64,000 nucleotides of DNA from Ignavibacteriales bacterium (GTDB lineage Bacteria; Bacteroidota; Ignavibacteria; Ignavibacteriales; Melioribacteraceae): the NCBI GenBank assembly GCA_020061355.1, contig JAGUYK010000020.1, forward strand, positions 62,001 to 126,000, given 5' to 3'. Made by a program: the position numbers and the translations under genes. Shown here piece by piece: positions 1 through 10,200 of this stretch. Under the pieces are notes generated by a model, which worked only from the letters and a program-made list of their open reading frames with translations, made no database searches and was not told the origin of the DNA. Each line of letters opens with the position of its first letter. Within the stretch, counting starts at the first letter, position 1.

Positions 1-1
1 G

Positions 2-379
2 GTTAAGAATAAGAAAATAAAAATAGAAACAGCAAATGAAGAAGAAAAATTAATAATACCCGCTTCACATGGTTTTAGTGTCTGGTTATTCGATGACATA
101 ATCTGGATGGAAGCGGAAGGATGTTATACAAAAGTATTTGTTAAAGAGGGGAAGAATTCAATTGTATCTCGTACATTAAAAGATTTTGAGGAGAGCCTGC
201 CAAAAGAAAAATTTTGCAGGATACACAAATCACATCTAATTAATCTTAAGTATATCAAAGATTATTCAAACATAGACGGATATTTTGTTACTATGATTGA
301 CGGAAGCAGGCTTGAAATCTCGCGCCGGAAAGCTCCGGAATTCACTCAGAAAATTAAGACAGTTATGAAAGCCGTCTGA
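2..379 (+). CDS. LytTR-family response regulator, C-terminal fragment
   Basis: This is the 3' end of a response regulator; its start lies before the window. The visible frame reads as a complete LytTR DNA-binding domain: a beta strand entering from IIPASHGF, the DDIIWMEAEGCYTKVF segment, then FCRIHKSHLINL and DGSRLEISRRK near the end, which are the conserved LytTR blocks. A receiver domain is expected upstream but cannot be seen. The stop lies two bases before the start of the LytS-type sensor kinase downstream, so the two form a two-component pair. LytTR proteins bind direct repeats upstream of target promoters; the targets here are unknown. Confidence 0.9.
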   Translation, partial: VKNKKIKIETANEEEKLIIPASHGFSVWLFDDIIWMEAEGCYTKVFVKEGKNSIVSRTLKDFEESLPKEKFCRIHKSHLINLKYIKDYSNIDGYFVTMIDGSRLEISRRKAPEFTQKIKTVMKAV

Positions 380-381
380 CT

Positions 382-3300
382 ATGTTAAAAAATTTTTTTT
401 TACTCGTCTATTTTGTTCTTATTTACTCTCAGTTAATTTATTCTCAGACACCGCCGTACTATCATTATATGCCATCTGACGGACTTGCTTCAGCAACTGT
501 GTTTGATATGATCCAGGATAAAGAAGGATTTATTTGGTTCGCTACATTAAACGGGCTGAATAGATTTGACGGTAAAAGGTTTACTACATACAGAATAAAT
601 GACGGGCTTAATTCTAATTTTATTACATCACTCTTACTTGGGGAAAACAGAGAAATATTTATTGGTAATCAAGAAAAAGGAATAAATGTTTTTGCCAACG
701 GAAAAATTGAAAACTACCGCAGTACTATTAAAGGACGAATGTTCAATACAACTTATATGGTTAGTCATCAAGGGGGAATATATGTTCATATGTCCTACGG
801 AGCCATATCATTCATTATTAGTGGTAAAGATAAATCCGGAAATAATGATCATATAATTGATATGTATCCTATTTTTGTGAACAGATTGGCAAAATTACCC
901 GGCGACAAATTAATTGCATTAACATCACGCGGTTTATATAAAATAAAAAATGGAAATCCCGTGAAGTTGGAGATAGACGGATTACCTGACGACCACGTTT
1001 ATTGCTTCGCTACTGATATTGACGGCAGTTATGTTGTTGGTACAAAAGGAATGATCTATCGAATAAAAAATAATAGTGTTATTGAACGATACGCAATAAA
1101 ATTATATGACAATAATACTGTTTACAATTTACTTATTGATTCAAAGAAAAATATCTGGTTTTCAATTCTTGGAAAGGGAGTATTCTTAATTCCCACCGGT
1201 ACTAAAAAAAATATTGATATTGGGAATAAGTTAGGACTTGAAAATACTCAGATTGATGGTTTCCTTGAAGATGCGGAGGGGAATATATGGATAGCAACAT
1301 TTGGCAAAGGCGTTTACTGTCTAAATAATCTCTATATACAGAATTATACTGAAAGAGATGGTCTTACTAATGGTAACATAAATTCTATTGTAAAAGATAA
1401 GTCGGGTAAACTATTATTAGGAACAATCAATGGCATAAACATTTTAGATGATGGATTGATTGAGCAATTAAAGTATAGTACGGGTGAAGTGATAACAGGC
1501 TATATAAACAATATTATAAAATCTCCAAATTATATATATGTTTCGTTAACGTCTGAAAAACCAAAATTCCCAAATGTATTCTACAAGAATCTGAAAATCC
1601 GAATGACCCATTTTCAATCAATCTGTGAGACTAGTGACGGACTTTTTTTATTCGGAGGTATTGCAAATAAAATAACAGTTCAAAAGGAATTCGATTATAG
1701 TAAATATCAAACATGGACCTACATTTTTGGTGATAGTGTTAATATAAACCGGATAAATGTAATTTTTGAAGATTCTCAAAAAAATATCTGGATTGGCTCA
1801 AGTTTAGGATTGTGCAAATTATCCTATCAAAAAGGGGGAATGGAAATAATTAACTGGCAAAAAACTTTCTTTAGTGATGATCCGGTATTGAGTTCAAGAA
1901 TAAATTCAATTTATGAGGATAAAGAAAAAAATGTATGGTTTACTTCTGCAAATGGTATCGCCAGCTATAATCTAGGAAATAAATCGGTTACCAGTTATAC
2001 AAATATATTAGGTTATGATGTATCCGCTTCTACTTCCATTGTTTTAGATAACAAGAACAGAATCTGGATTGGGAATATGAAGGGAGTTTATTTGTTTGAT
2101 AGGAAATCTATTAAGCATATAAATAGTAGCTCCGGACTTCCATCAAACGAGGTGCTTTCACTTTTTTATGATAACCAACTTAATAAACTTTATATAGGTA
2201 CTAGCAATGGATTTTCTGAACTCGATATAAATTTATTTGACAACTATACCCGTCCTTCATTGGATGTAAAAATAATCAGTGTAAAAGCTGGTGATTCGGT
2301 TTATACGAGTTATGACAACTTAGTTTTTGAACCGGAACAACATGACATTTATATTGACTTTAGAGCACTAACCTTTACTTCTCCGGGCTCAGTAATGTAT
2401 AGATATAAACTTAATGATGATAAATGGATAGAAACGGATTATGATTTTCTTAACTTCATTTCGCTTAAACATAGGGAATATAAACTTCAGATTATGGCAA
2501 AATCTCTGAATACAGATTGGGGCCAGCCATATTTCCTGTCTTTTCGAATATTACCACGATTTGTTGAAACGATATGGTTTTATCTCTTGATATTATTAAT
2601 GCTTGTTTGTTTTCATTTCTTAATAATTTTTTGGCGTTTAAAACTGAATAAAAAAAAGATAAGGGAAGAACTGGAACTCAATGAAAGAATAAACGAACTT
2701 AAACATCAGGCATTATCGGCAATGATGAATCCGCACTTCATATTTAACGCGCTTAATTCTGTGCAATATCTTATCAATAGTAAGAGAAACGAAGAAGCAA
2801 ATGATTACATAGCAGCAATGGCTAAGTTGATAAGAAAAAATCTTGATGCTGCCGGCAGTGGCTTTATTCTTTTATCGGAAGAAATTAACAGGCTTAAACT
2901 TTATTTAGATCTTGAGAAGCTGAGATTCCAGGAAAGTTTTTCTTATGAGATTATAACGGGAGAAGATATTAAAACCGGTACTATTATGATTCCTAATATG
3001 ATCATTCAGCCGTTTGTTGAAAACTCTCTATGGCATGGAATTATGGATTCCGGTAAGAAAGGACTTTTAACTATCTCTTTCTCTTTCGAGGATGTTGATA
3101 TTGATTCGTTAATCTGCAAATCATTGATAATAAAAGTTACAGATAACGGAATCGGAATTTTGGAAGCCAAGAAGAATAAAAAAGAAGAGCACATTTCGAA
3201 AGGGATTCAAATAATTGAAGAGCGTCTTCGTCTGTTAAGTACTAAAATGAATCTTCCGCAGCCGATCATGTTCGAAGATTTAAGCAGGCGCAAAGATAAT

Positions 3301-3393
3301 GCCCACGGAACGGAAGTAATTATTAGTTTGCCGCCGCCGCTTTATAAAATTCATATTCAAGAATCAGAATCCAATTCCTCACCTACCGATTAA
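382..3393 (+). CDS. Beta-propeller sensor histidine kinase, LytS type
   Basis: Membrane sensor kinase of 1003 residues, partner of the LytTR regulator immediately upstream. Residues 1-21 are a signal peptide. About 25-640 hold repeated two-component propeller (Reg_prop) motifs such as GFIWFATLNGLNRFDG and NIWIGSSLGLCKL, forming the periplasmic sensor. A Y_Y_Y-like beta domain follows (about 640-725), then one membrane segment near 731-751. The cytoplasmic part is a His_kinase domain with the phospho-acceptor motif MMNPHFIFNALNS (His785), an N-box around IQPFVENS (about 876) and a G-box DNGIGI at 921. Propeller kinases of this form often sense extracellular polysaccharide or envelope state; the ligand here is not known. 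Confidence 0.93.
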   Translation: MLKNFFLLVYFVLIYSQLIYSQTPPYYHYMPSDGLASATVFDMIQDKEGFIWFATLNGLNRFDGKRFTTYRINDGLNSNFITSLLLGENREIFIGNQEKGINVFANGKIENYRSTIKGRMFNTTYMVSHQGGIYVHMSYGAISFIISGKDKSGNNDHIIDMYPIFVNRLAKLPGDKLIALTSRGLYKIKNGNPVKLEIDGLPDDHVYCFATDIDGSYVVGTKGMIYRIKNNSVIERYAIKLYDNNTVYNLLIDSKKNIWFSILGKGVFLIPTGTKKNIDIGNKLGLENTQIDGFLEDAEGNIWIATFGKGVYCLNNLYIQNYTERDGLTNGNINSIVKDKSGKLLLGTINGINILDDGLIEQLKYSTGEVITGYINNIIKSPNYIYVSLTSEKPKFPNVFYKNLKIRMTHFQSICETSDGLFLFGGIANKITVQKEFDYSKYQTWTYIFGDSVNINRINVIFEDSQKNIWIGSSLGLCKLSYQKGGMEIINWQKTFFSDDPVLSSRINSIYEDKEKNVWFTSANGIASYNLGNKSVTSYTNILGYDVSASTSIVLDNKNRIWIGNMKGVYLFDRKSIKHINSSSGLPSNEVLSLFYDNQLNKLYIGTSNGFSELDINLFDNYTRPSLDVKIISVKAGDSVYTSYDNLVFEPEQHDIYIDFRALTFTSPGSVMYRYKLNDDKWIETDYDFLNFISLKHREYKLQIMAKSLNTDWGQPYFLSFRILPRFVETIWFYLLILLMLVCFHFLIIFWRLKLNKKKIREELELNERINELKHQALSAMMNPHFIFNALNSVQYLINSKRNEEANDYIAAMAKLIRKNLDAAGSGFILLSEEINRLKLYLDLEKLRFQESFSYEIITGEDIKTGTIMIPNMIIQPFVENSLWHGIMDSGKKGLLTISFSFEDVDIDSLICKSLIIKVTDNGIGILEAKKNKKEEHISKGIQIIEERLRLLSTKMNLPQPIMFEDLSRRKDNAHGTEVIISLPPPLYKIHIQESESNSSPTD

Positions 3394-3498
3394 TCCTTAA
3401 TTCATACCGTTAACGTACCAGTATACACCGATTACTTGTTAGCTATTGTAACGCCATGTAATACTATATAGATTCGTACAAAAATCAGGTAAGATAAA

Positions 3499-3747
3499 GT
3501 GAATATAATAAAGAAATTGATGCGATTCTTCACGAAAAGCCAATCTGATCCGGCACCGCTCCTAATTATTAAAAAAGAAGTACATGATGATAACGTAAAA
3601 GAATACACCTCAATTGAAGAAGCGATTCTTGATCTTGAAAAAGATCCTAATGTTTCTTCTGAAAAGATAGAAAAGTTAAGAACATCTCTTAAGAATCTGA
3701 AGAACAAAACTTCAATTAAGATCAGAAACGGTGAGATAATAAGATGA
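3499..3747 (+). CDS. Small hypothetical protein
   Basis: An 82-residue protein with a GTG start preceded by AGGTAAG at good distance. It has a basic N-terminus (NIIKKLMRFFTKS), then a charged, helix-rich body (EEAILDLEKDPNVSSEKIEKLR) and no signal peptide or cysteine. No family recognised. It sits 105 bp after the sensor kinase and 31 bp before the DUF1573 gene, in the same direction, so it may be co-transcribed with that gene. A 118-residue antisense frame covers it, but the plus-strand frame has the better ribosome site and neighbour arrangement. Confidence 0.55.
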   Translation: MNIIKKLMRFFTKSQSDPAPLLIIKKEVHDDNVKEYTSIEEAILDLEKDPNVSSEKIEKLRTSLKNLKNKTSIKIRNGEIIR

Positions 3748-3778
3748 AGGCAAAGTTTTCTACATATAAGGTGCAAAA

Positions 3779-4240
3779 ATGAAATCAATTATTAAAACTC
3801 ATATAACAGTATTAATCACTGTTTTATTTCCCATTCTTTTTATAAGCGTTTTAGCTAATCAGACTTTCGCTCAAGTGAATGGTCCCAAAATTACCTTCAA
3901 CGAAACAAAGCATAACTTTGGTAAAGTTAGGGAAGGTGTTGAAGTGACATACCAGTTCAAATTCAGGAATGAGGGTGAAAAGAATTTGGTAATACAAAAA
4001 GTTCAGGCAAGTTGTGGCTGTACCGGTGCTTCAGTTGGTGATAAAAAAGAATTTAAAAAAGATGAAGCGGGAGAAATCAAAGTAACATTTAATACAAGTG
4101 GAAGATCTGGCGTACAAAGTAAAACAGTTTCTGTCAAATCAAATGATCCCGCTAATCCGGTTGTTGCTCTTTTATTTACTTGTGAAATTATCAGTAAACA
4201 ATCGATAGTTACACTAAAGAAAGACGACATATCAAAATAA
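3779..4240 (+). CDS. DUF1573 domain exported protein
   Basis: A 153-residue exported protein. A signal peptide covers about residues 1-32 (hydrophobic ITVLITVLFPILFISVLA, ending FAQ). The rest is one DUF1573 immunoglobulin-like domain: ITFNETKHNFGKVREGVEV, the hallmark QASCGCTGA and FNTSGRSGVQSKTVSVKSND. This family is abundant in Bacteroidetes and Ignavibacteria, and its role is not established. The paired cysteines in SCGC probably form a disulfide or bind a ligand. AAGGTG precedes the ATG. The gene lies 43 bp before the giant repeat protein in the same direction, so the two may be expressed together. Confidence 0.88.
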   Translation: MKSIIKTHITVLITVLFPILFISVLANQTFAQVNGPKITFNETKHNFGKVREGVEVTYQFKFRNEGEKNLVIQKVQASCGCTGASVGDKKEFKKDEAGEIKVTFNTSGRSGVQSKTVSVKSNDPANPVVALLFTCEIISKQSIVTLKKDDISK

Positions 4241-4283
4241 AAAAGAAATCAACAGTACGACTTATTTATAAAAAGAGGGTAAA

Positions 4284-7200
4284 ATGAAAAACCTATCTAA
4301 ATTAATTGCGGTTCTATTCTTCTTGACCGCCACAACTAATATGTTTTCTCAAACGGCTTATGTAAAATGGCCACTAACCAGTAATCAAAGTCCAGATGCA
4401 CCAGTAGGTAACATACAGGCGTCTCAACAATTAATTGGTGCTGGTACAGGCAATTATTTACTTTCAATTTATAATCCTTATGTTGCTAATGGTCAAAGAT
4501 TATGGACTGGCAATCAAGGAACTGGATGGATTGCTGGGCTGCCTGATTATACAAGATATATTCAATTTGATGCTAGTCCAATTTCCGGAAATAATTTCAC
4601 AGTTCAATATCTCTCTTTTAATTACAGTGATAATCCATTAGATAGAGATTTCAATATATTAAAATCTGAGGTCTGGTATTCAACTGACGGATGGAACAAC
4701 AAAACTCAACTAAATACAACCGAATTAAATTATTTGAATACGGCAGTCCAGACATTTTCAAAAAGTATGAATGTACTTGTTCAAAACGGACAAACTTTTT
4801 CGCTCAGGATTTATCCATACGCTCCAAATGGAGGATCCTCGATGACTCAATCTTGGGCAACCCATAAAGATGTATTGATAGAAGGTACAACATCACCGGT
4901 TGATCTTAGCAATGCTTCAATTTGCGGAATAAAATTTAATGACTTGAATTACAATGGCAGAAAAGATAGTGGTGAGCCAGGACTTCAAGGATGGACGATA
5001 AATTTAACGATGGGTGTTGTTCAATTGACTGCAACTACTGGTACCGATGGAACTTACTGCTTTAATAATTTACCAGCCGGAACTTATACACTTTCAGAAA
5101 CACCACAAGATGGCTGGCAGCAAACTTATCCAGAATCACCGGGAACACATAATGTAATACTTCCAGCCGGTCAAAATGTAGAGAATGTAGACTTTGGCAA
5201 TAAGCAATTACTCGGCTCAATCTGCGGAACGAAATTTAATGACTTAGATGGTGATGGTGAAATAGACGAAGGTGAACCAGGAATCCAAGGATGGACAATT
5301 AATTTAACAATGGGTGCAGTTCAAATGACCGCAATAACCGGTGAAGATGGAAGTTACTGCTTTAATAATTTACCAGCCGGCACTTTTACACTCTCAGAAG
5401 CACCACAAGACGGCTGGCAGCAAACTTATCCTACAAACCCAATCACACATACAGTAGTATTATCAGCCGGTCAAAATGTAGAGAATGTAGACTTTGGCAA
5501 TAAGCAATTACTCGGCTCAATCTGCGGAATAAAATTTAATGATGTAAATGGAGACGGCAGAAAGGATAATGGAGAAAATGGATTATCAGGCTGGACAATA
5601 ACATTATCTATGGGTGCTGTTCAGATGACAGCAACAACTGGCGCCGATGGAAGTTATTGCTTTAATAATTTACCAGCCGGAACTTATACACTTTCAGAAA
5701 CACCACAAAATGGCTGGCGACAAACGTATCCTGCTTCTCCCAGCACTCAAACTGTAACACTCGCTGCTGGCCAGAATGTTGTTGATCTTAATTTTGGAAA
5801 CAAACGAACACTAGGTTCAATTTCCGGTAAAAAATTTAACGACTTAAATGGAACAGGTGATCAACAAATTCCCAACGAACTGGGACTTCCAAACTGGGCA
5901 ATTATTTTAACAGGTCCGGTTTCAGATACAACTACTACCGACTCAGATGGTTACTATCATTTTAACAATTTACCCTCTGGAACATATACCATAACCGAAA
6001 TTAATCAAGCTGGATGGCAGCAAATTTATCCTTACTCTCCTGGATCGTATACGATAATTCTTGGCGAAGGGGATATAGTAATCAGCAAAGACTTTGCTAA
6101 TCAATTAATTCCTCAACAACCGGGCTCAATCTGCGGAATAAAATTTAATGACTTAGATGGTAATGGTGAAAAAGACGAAGGTGAACAGGGAATCCAAGGA
6201 TGGACAATCACTTTATCAATGGGTGCAGTTCAGATGACAGCAACAACTGGCGCCGATGGAAGTTATTGCTTTAACAATTTAGTCGCTGGAACATATACAC
6301 TTTCAGAAATACCACAAGAAGGTTGGCAGCAAACTTATCCAGCATCTCCGGGAACTCATACTATTACACTTACACCCGGTCTGAACTTAATAGGAATTGA
6401 TTTTGGCAACAAAGAAATTCTTGACCCAAATTGTACTGATTTTGAAAATAACTCCTTAAGTGGATGGCAAGGGAACAATACTTCAGTATCAATTCAGCAG
6501 AACGGCAACAATCATTTTATTCAAACAACCGACCAAGCGGGCGCTTCTTCGTTTTTTAATAGCAGCAAACCTTTAAACGGTAACTGGACTAATTTATTTG
6601 CAAATGGATGCGGTTCACTATGCTTTGATGTCAGCTTTTTGTATGGAGGTAATCCTTATAATGGTGTTAATCCACCACAAACTTTTGTTCCATATATCGT
6701 AATTCAAGGAGGCGGTTTTTCTGCCGCGTTTATTACAAACATTCCAATTTCTGTTGGAGACGGATGGCATTCTTACTGTGCACCCCTTAGTTTTCTAAAT
6801 TCTGATGGTACTCTCCCTTCAAATTCTGATGGACACTGGGTGATGTCTGTCGGCACTGCAAATGATTGGAATACACTTTTAACTAATGTAACCAGTGTTA
6901 GGCTGCCGGTAGATCCAACAAGCTACCAAAATGAAAAATTCGGATTTGATAATATCTGTCTTAACAATACCGGAGATTGTGATTCACCATTGAGATTAGG
7001 TTCAATCTGCGGGATAAAAATAAAAGACAAAAACGGTGATGGTATAAAAGATGGGAACGAAGATGGATTGCCAAATTGGACAATCAATTTATTTAATGGA
7101 ACAACAACAATTAGTGCTACAACCGATGCCAACGGTAACTATTGTTTTAATGATTTACCGGCCGGTACTTATATAGTATCAGAGGCAAATCTACCTGAGT

Positions 7201-10200
7201 GGAGGCAAATTTATCCAGCGGCTCCGGGCACTCACACTGTTACTCTTTTGCCCGGTGATAATGTAACTAATATTAATTTTTCAAATGTTGAAGACCCAAC
7301 TGTAGAGCTTGGTTCAATCTGCGGAATAAAATTTAATGATCTGAATGGCAATGGAGTAATGGACTTAAATGAATCCAGATTACCAAACTGGCAGTTTAAT
7401 TTAACAGGAGCTTCAACTCAAACTGTTACAACTGATTTAAGAGGTAATTTTTGTTTCACCAATTTGAGACCAGGTTCTTACACCATCAGAGAAGTAATTC
7501 AGAATGGATGGAAACCAACAGCACCTGATACAACTGGAACTTTGAATATTACTCTATCTTCAGGGCAAAATCTATCTGAAATCTATTTTGGTAATCAGGA
7601 AATTTTAGGTTCAATATGTGGAATGAAATATAATGACCTGAATGGAAACGGAAAATGGGATGCAGGCGAACCCGGACTTCCGAACTGGCAAATTACTCTT
7701 TCATCTTTGGGACAGACATCCAGTGGTTTTGCTGGTGGACCAACATTAACCTTAATAAGCAGTGCAACTACAGATAAAAATGGAAACTATTGTTTCACTA
7801 ATATAAAACCAGGTAATTACTTACTTGGGGAAATCCAACAAAACGGTTGGAAACAGACAGAACCTACTTCGGTTTTATATGGAATAAACCTAACACCTGG
7901 ACAAAATATTCAAGGACTTAATTTTGGTAACAAGGAAGATTCATCTGTTAGACTTGGTTCTATTTGTGGCATCAAATTCAACGATAAAAATGGAAATGGA
8001 AAACAAGACGATGATGAACCTGGAATACCAGATTGGCAAATTCAAATTGGCGGGCAAGTGGATATGACTGCAACGACAGATAAAAATGGTAATTACTGTT
8101 TCAACAATCTTCCTCCGGGTGAATATAAAGTTGGTGAAGTAATGAGAACTGGCTGGAGACAAACATTGCCGACAACAAACTTTTATATTATTCAACTCAC
8201 GTCAGGACAATTTATCAAAGACATTAATTTTGGCAATTCAGTTGATGATAAAGTGCAGCTTGGCTCTATTTGCGGAACTAAATTCAATGATAAAAATCGT
8301 GATGGAGGACAAGTAAGTGGTGAGTTAGGAATACCGAATTGGACAATCTATCTCGAAGGTCCAATGAATTTAACCGCTGTTACTGATGACAATGGTAATT
8401 ACTGTTTTTATGGATTGATTCCGGGTACATACACTGTGAGAGAAGAAAATAAAACCGGATGGAGACAGACGAAACCTTCTTCAATAACTTATACTCTGGA
8501 AGTTGGTAACAGTGACAATTTTTCCGGAATTGATTTCGGAAACACTGAAGACCCAACAGTTACACTCGGTTCAATCTGCGGAATTAAATTTAATGACTTG
8601 AATGGTGATGGAGATCAAGATTTAGGAGAACCCGGAATAGCAAACTGGACGATCAATTTAACCGGTACAATGAATTTAACTGTAAGAACAGATGCACGAG
8701 GTAAGTTCTGTTTTGAAAACTTAAAATTTGGTCTATATACTATATCGGAATTACATAAAGATGGTTGGAGACAAACAGCTCCTTCAAGCGGCAGTTACAC
8801 ATTCGAGCTATCTGAAGATAATAGTCATCCCGATACATTTTATTTTGGAAACAAGTACGAAGAATCCAATATAGGTTGCGTAAATCCTCCATCAGGAATG
8901 GTTTTATGGTTGCCGGGCGATAACAATACAAATGATATTTCCGGTTTTAATAATCATGGTACAGTAATGTTTGATTTGGGATACACTGCTGGTAAAGTAA
9001 ACCAAGCTTTTAATGTGAACAATTTTGGATATATCACAGTTCAGGATAATTCATCACTGAATTTCGGCAAAGAAAATTTCTCGATTGATGCTTGGGTTAA
9101 GACTACAGACATTACAAACACATTTAGCATTGTACATAAGGTCTACGTTTCAAGTTCTTTTAACATTACCGGCTATTCATTTAGTCTTTCACAAGGCAAA
9201 TTACGTTTTATCATGGGAGATGGTTCAACATTAGTAGACAAACTTGAAACAACTATTCAAATCGGTGATGGATTATGGCATCTTGTAGCGGTTACAATTG
9301 ACAGAAAAAATGTAACCGGTGGGAAAATGTACATTGATGGCAATTTAGTATTGACTTTCGATCCTACATCGGTCTCAAACTCTATTACAAACAATTCACG
9401 GATGGAAATTTTTGATATCAGCAATTTTTATAATCATAACGGGAATCAGATTGATGAATTAGAAATATTCAATCGCGTTATTACACCAGCCGAAATCGTT
9501 TCTATATTTAATGCAGGAAGCGCTGGAAAGTGTAAAACTTCTGTACGACTTGGTTCAATATGTGGAATGAAATATTTAGATAAAAATGGCGATGGCAAAA
9601 AAGACCTAACTGAACCCGGAATTGCTGATTGGCAGATTAATATTGGCGGTCCGGTAGATAGAAGCATTAAAACTGATAAGGATGGTAAATTTTGTTTTGA
9701 TGATTTGCCTCCGGGAACATATATCATTAAAGAAGATGCGCGGACAGATTGGGTACAAACTGATCCCGTTTCTCCAGATCATTATACGGTTATACTAACA
9801 TCCGGACAGAATCTTACTGGTTATTATTTTGGGAATAATTATCAACCAAAACCGGGTTGTGTTAATCCGCCATCAAATATGGTAGCATGGTGGTCGTTTG
9901 ATTATTCTTCAAGAGATGCACGCCAAGACCTGACTGGATTTAACAACTTCGGTACTATGGTAAATGGTCCATTGCAAGTTGCTGGAAAAGTTGCCGGCGC
10001 TTTGCAGTTTGATGGAGTTGATGACTATGTTGAAGTAGCAGATCATTCTGAACTCAACTTTGGTACCGATGATTTTACTTTTGATGCGTGGATTAAAACC
10101 TCAGAAAATATTGGAGTTAAACAGCTTGTTAGCAAGCGCTCAAGCACTGGATATGGAGTCTTTCTCAATTCCGGTTATCTTGCTTTAACAATATCCGCGC

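Noticed and set aside
3432-3788. Antisense 118-codon frame opposite the small gene at 3499
   Set aside because: No ribosome site or family match; the plus-strand frame fits the direction and spacing of its neighbours better.
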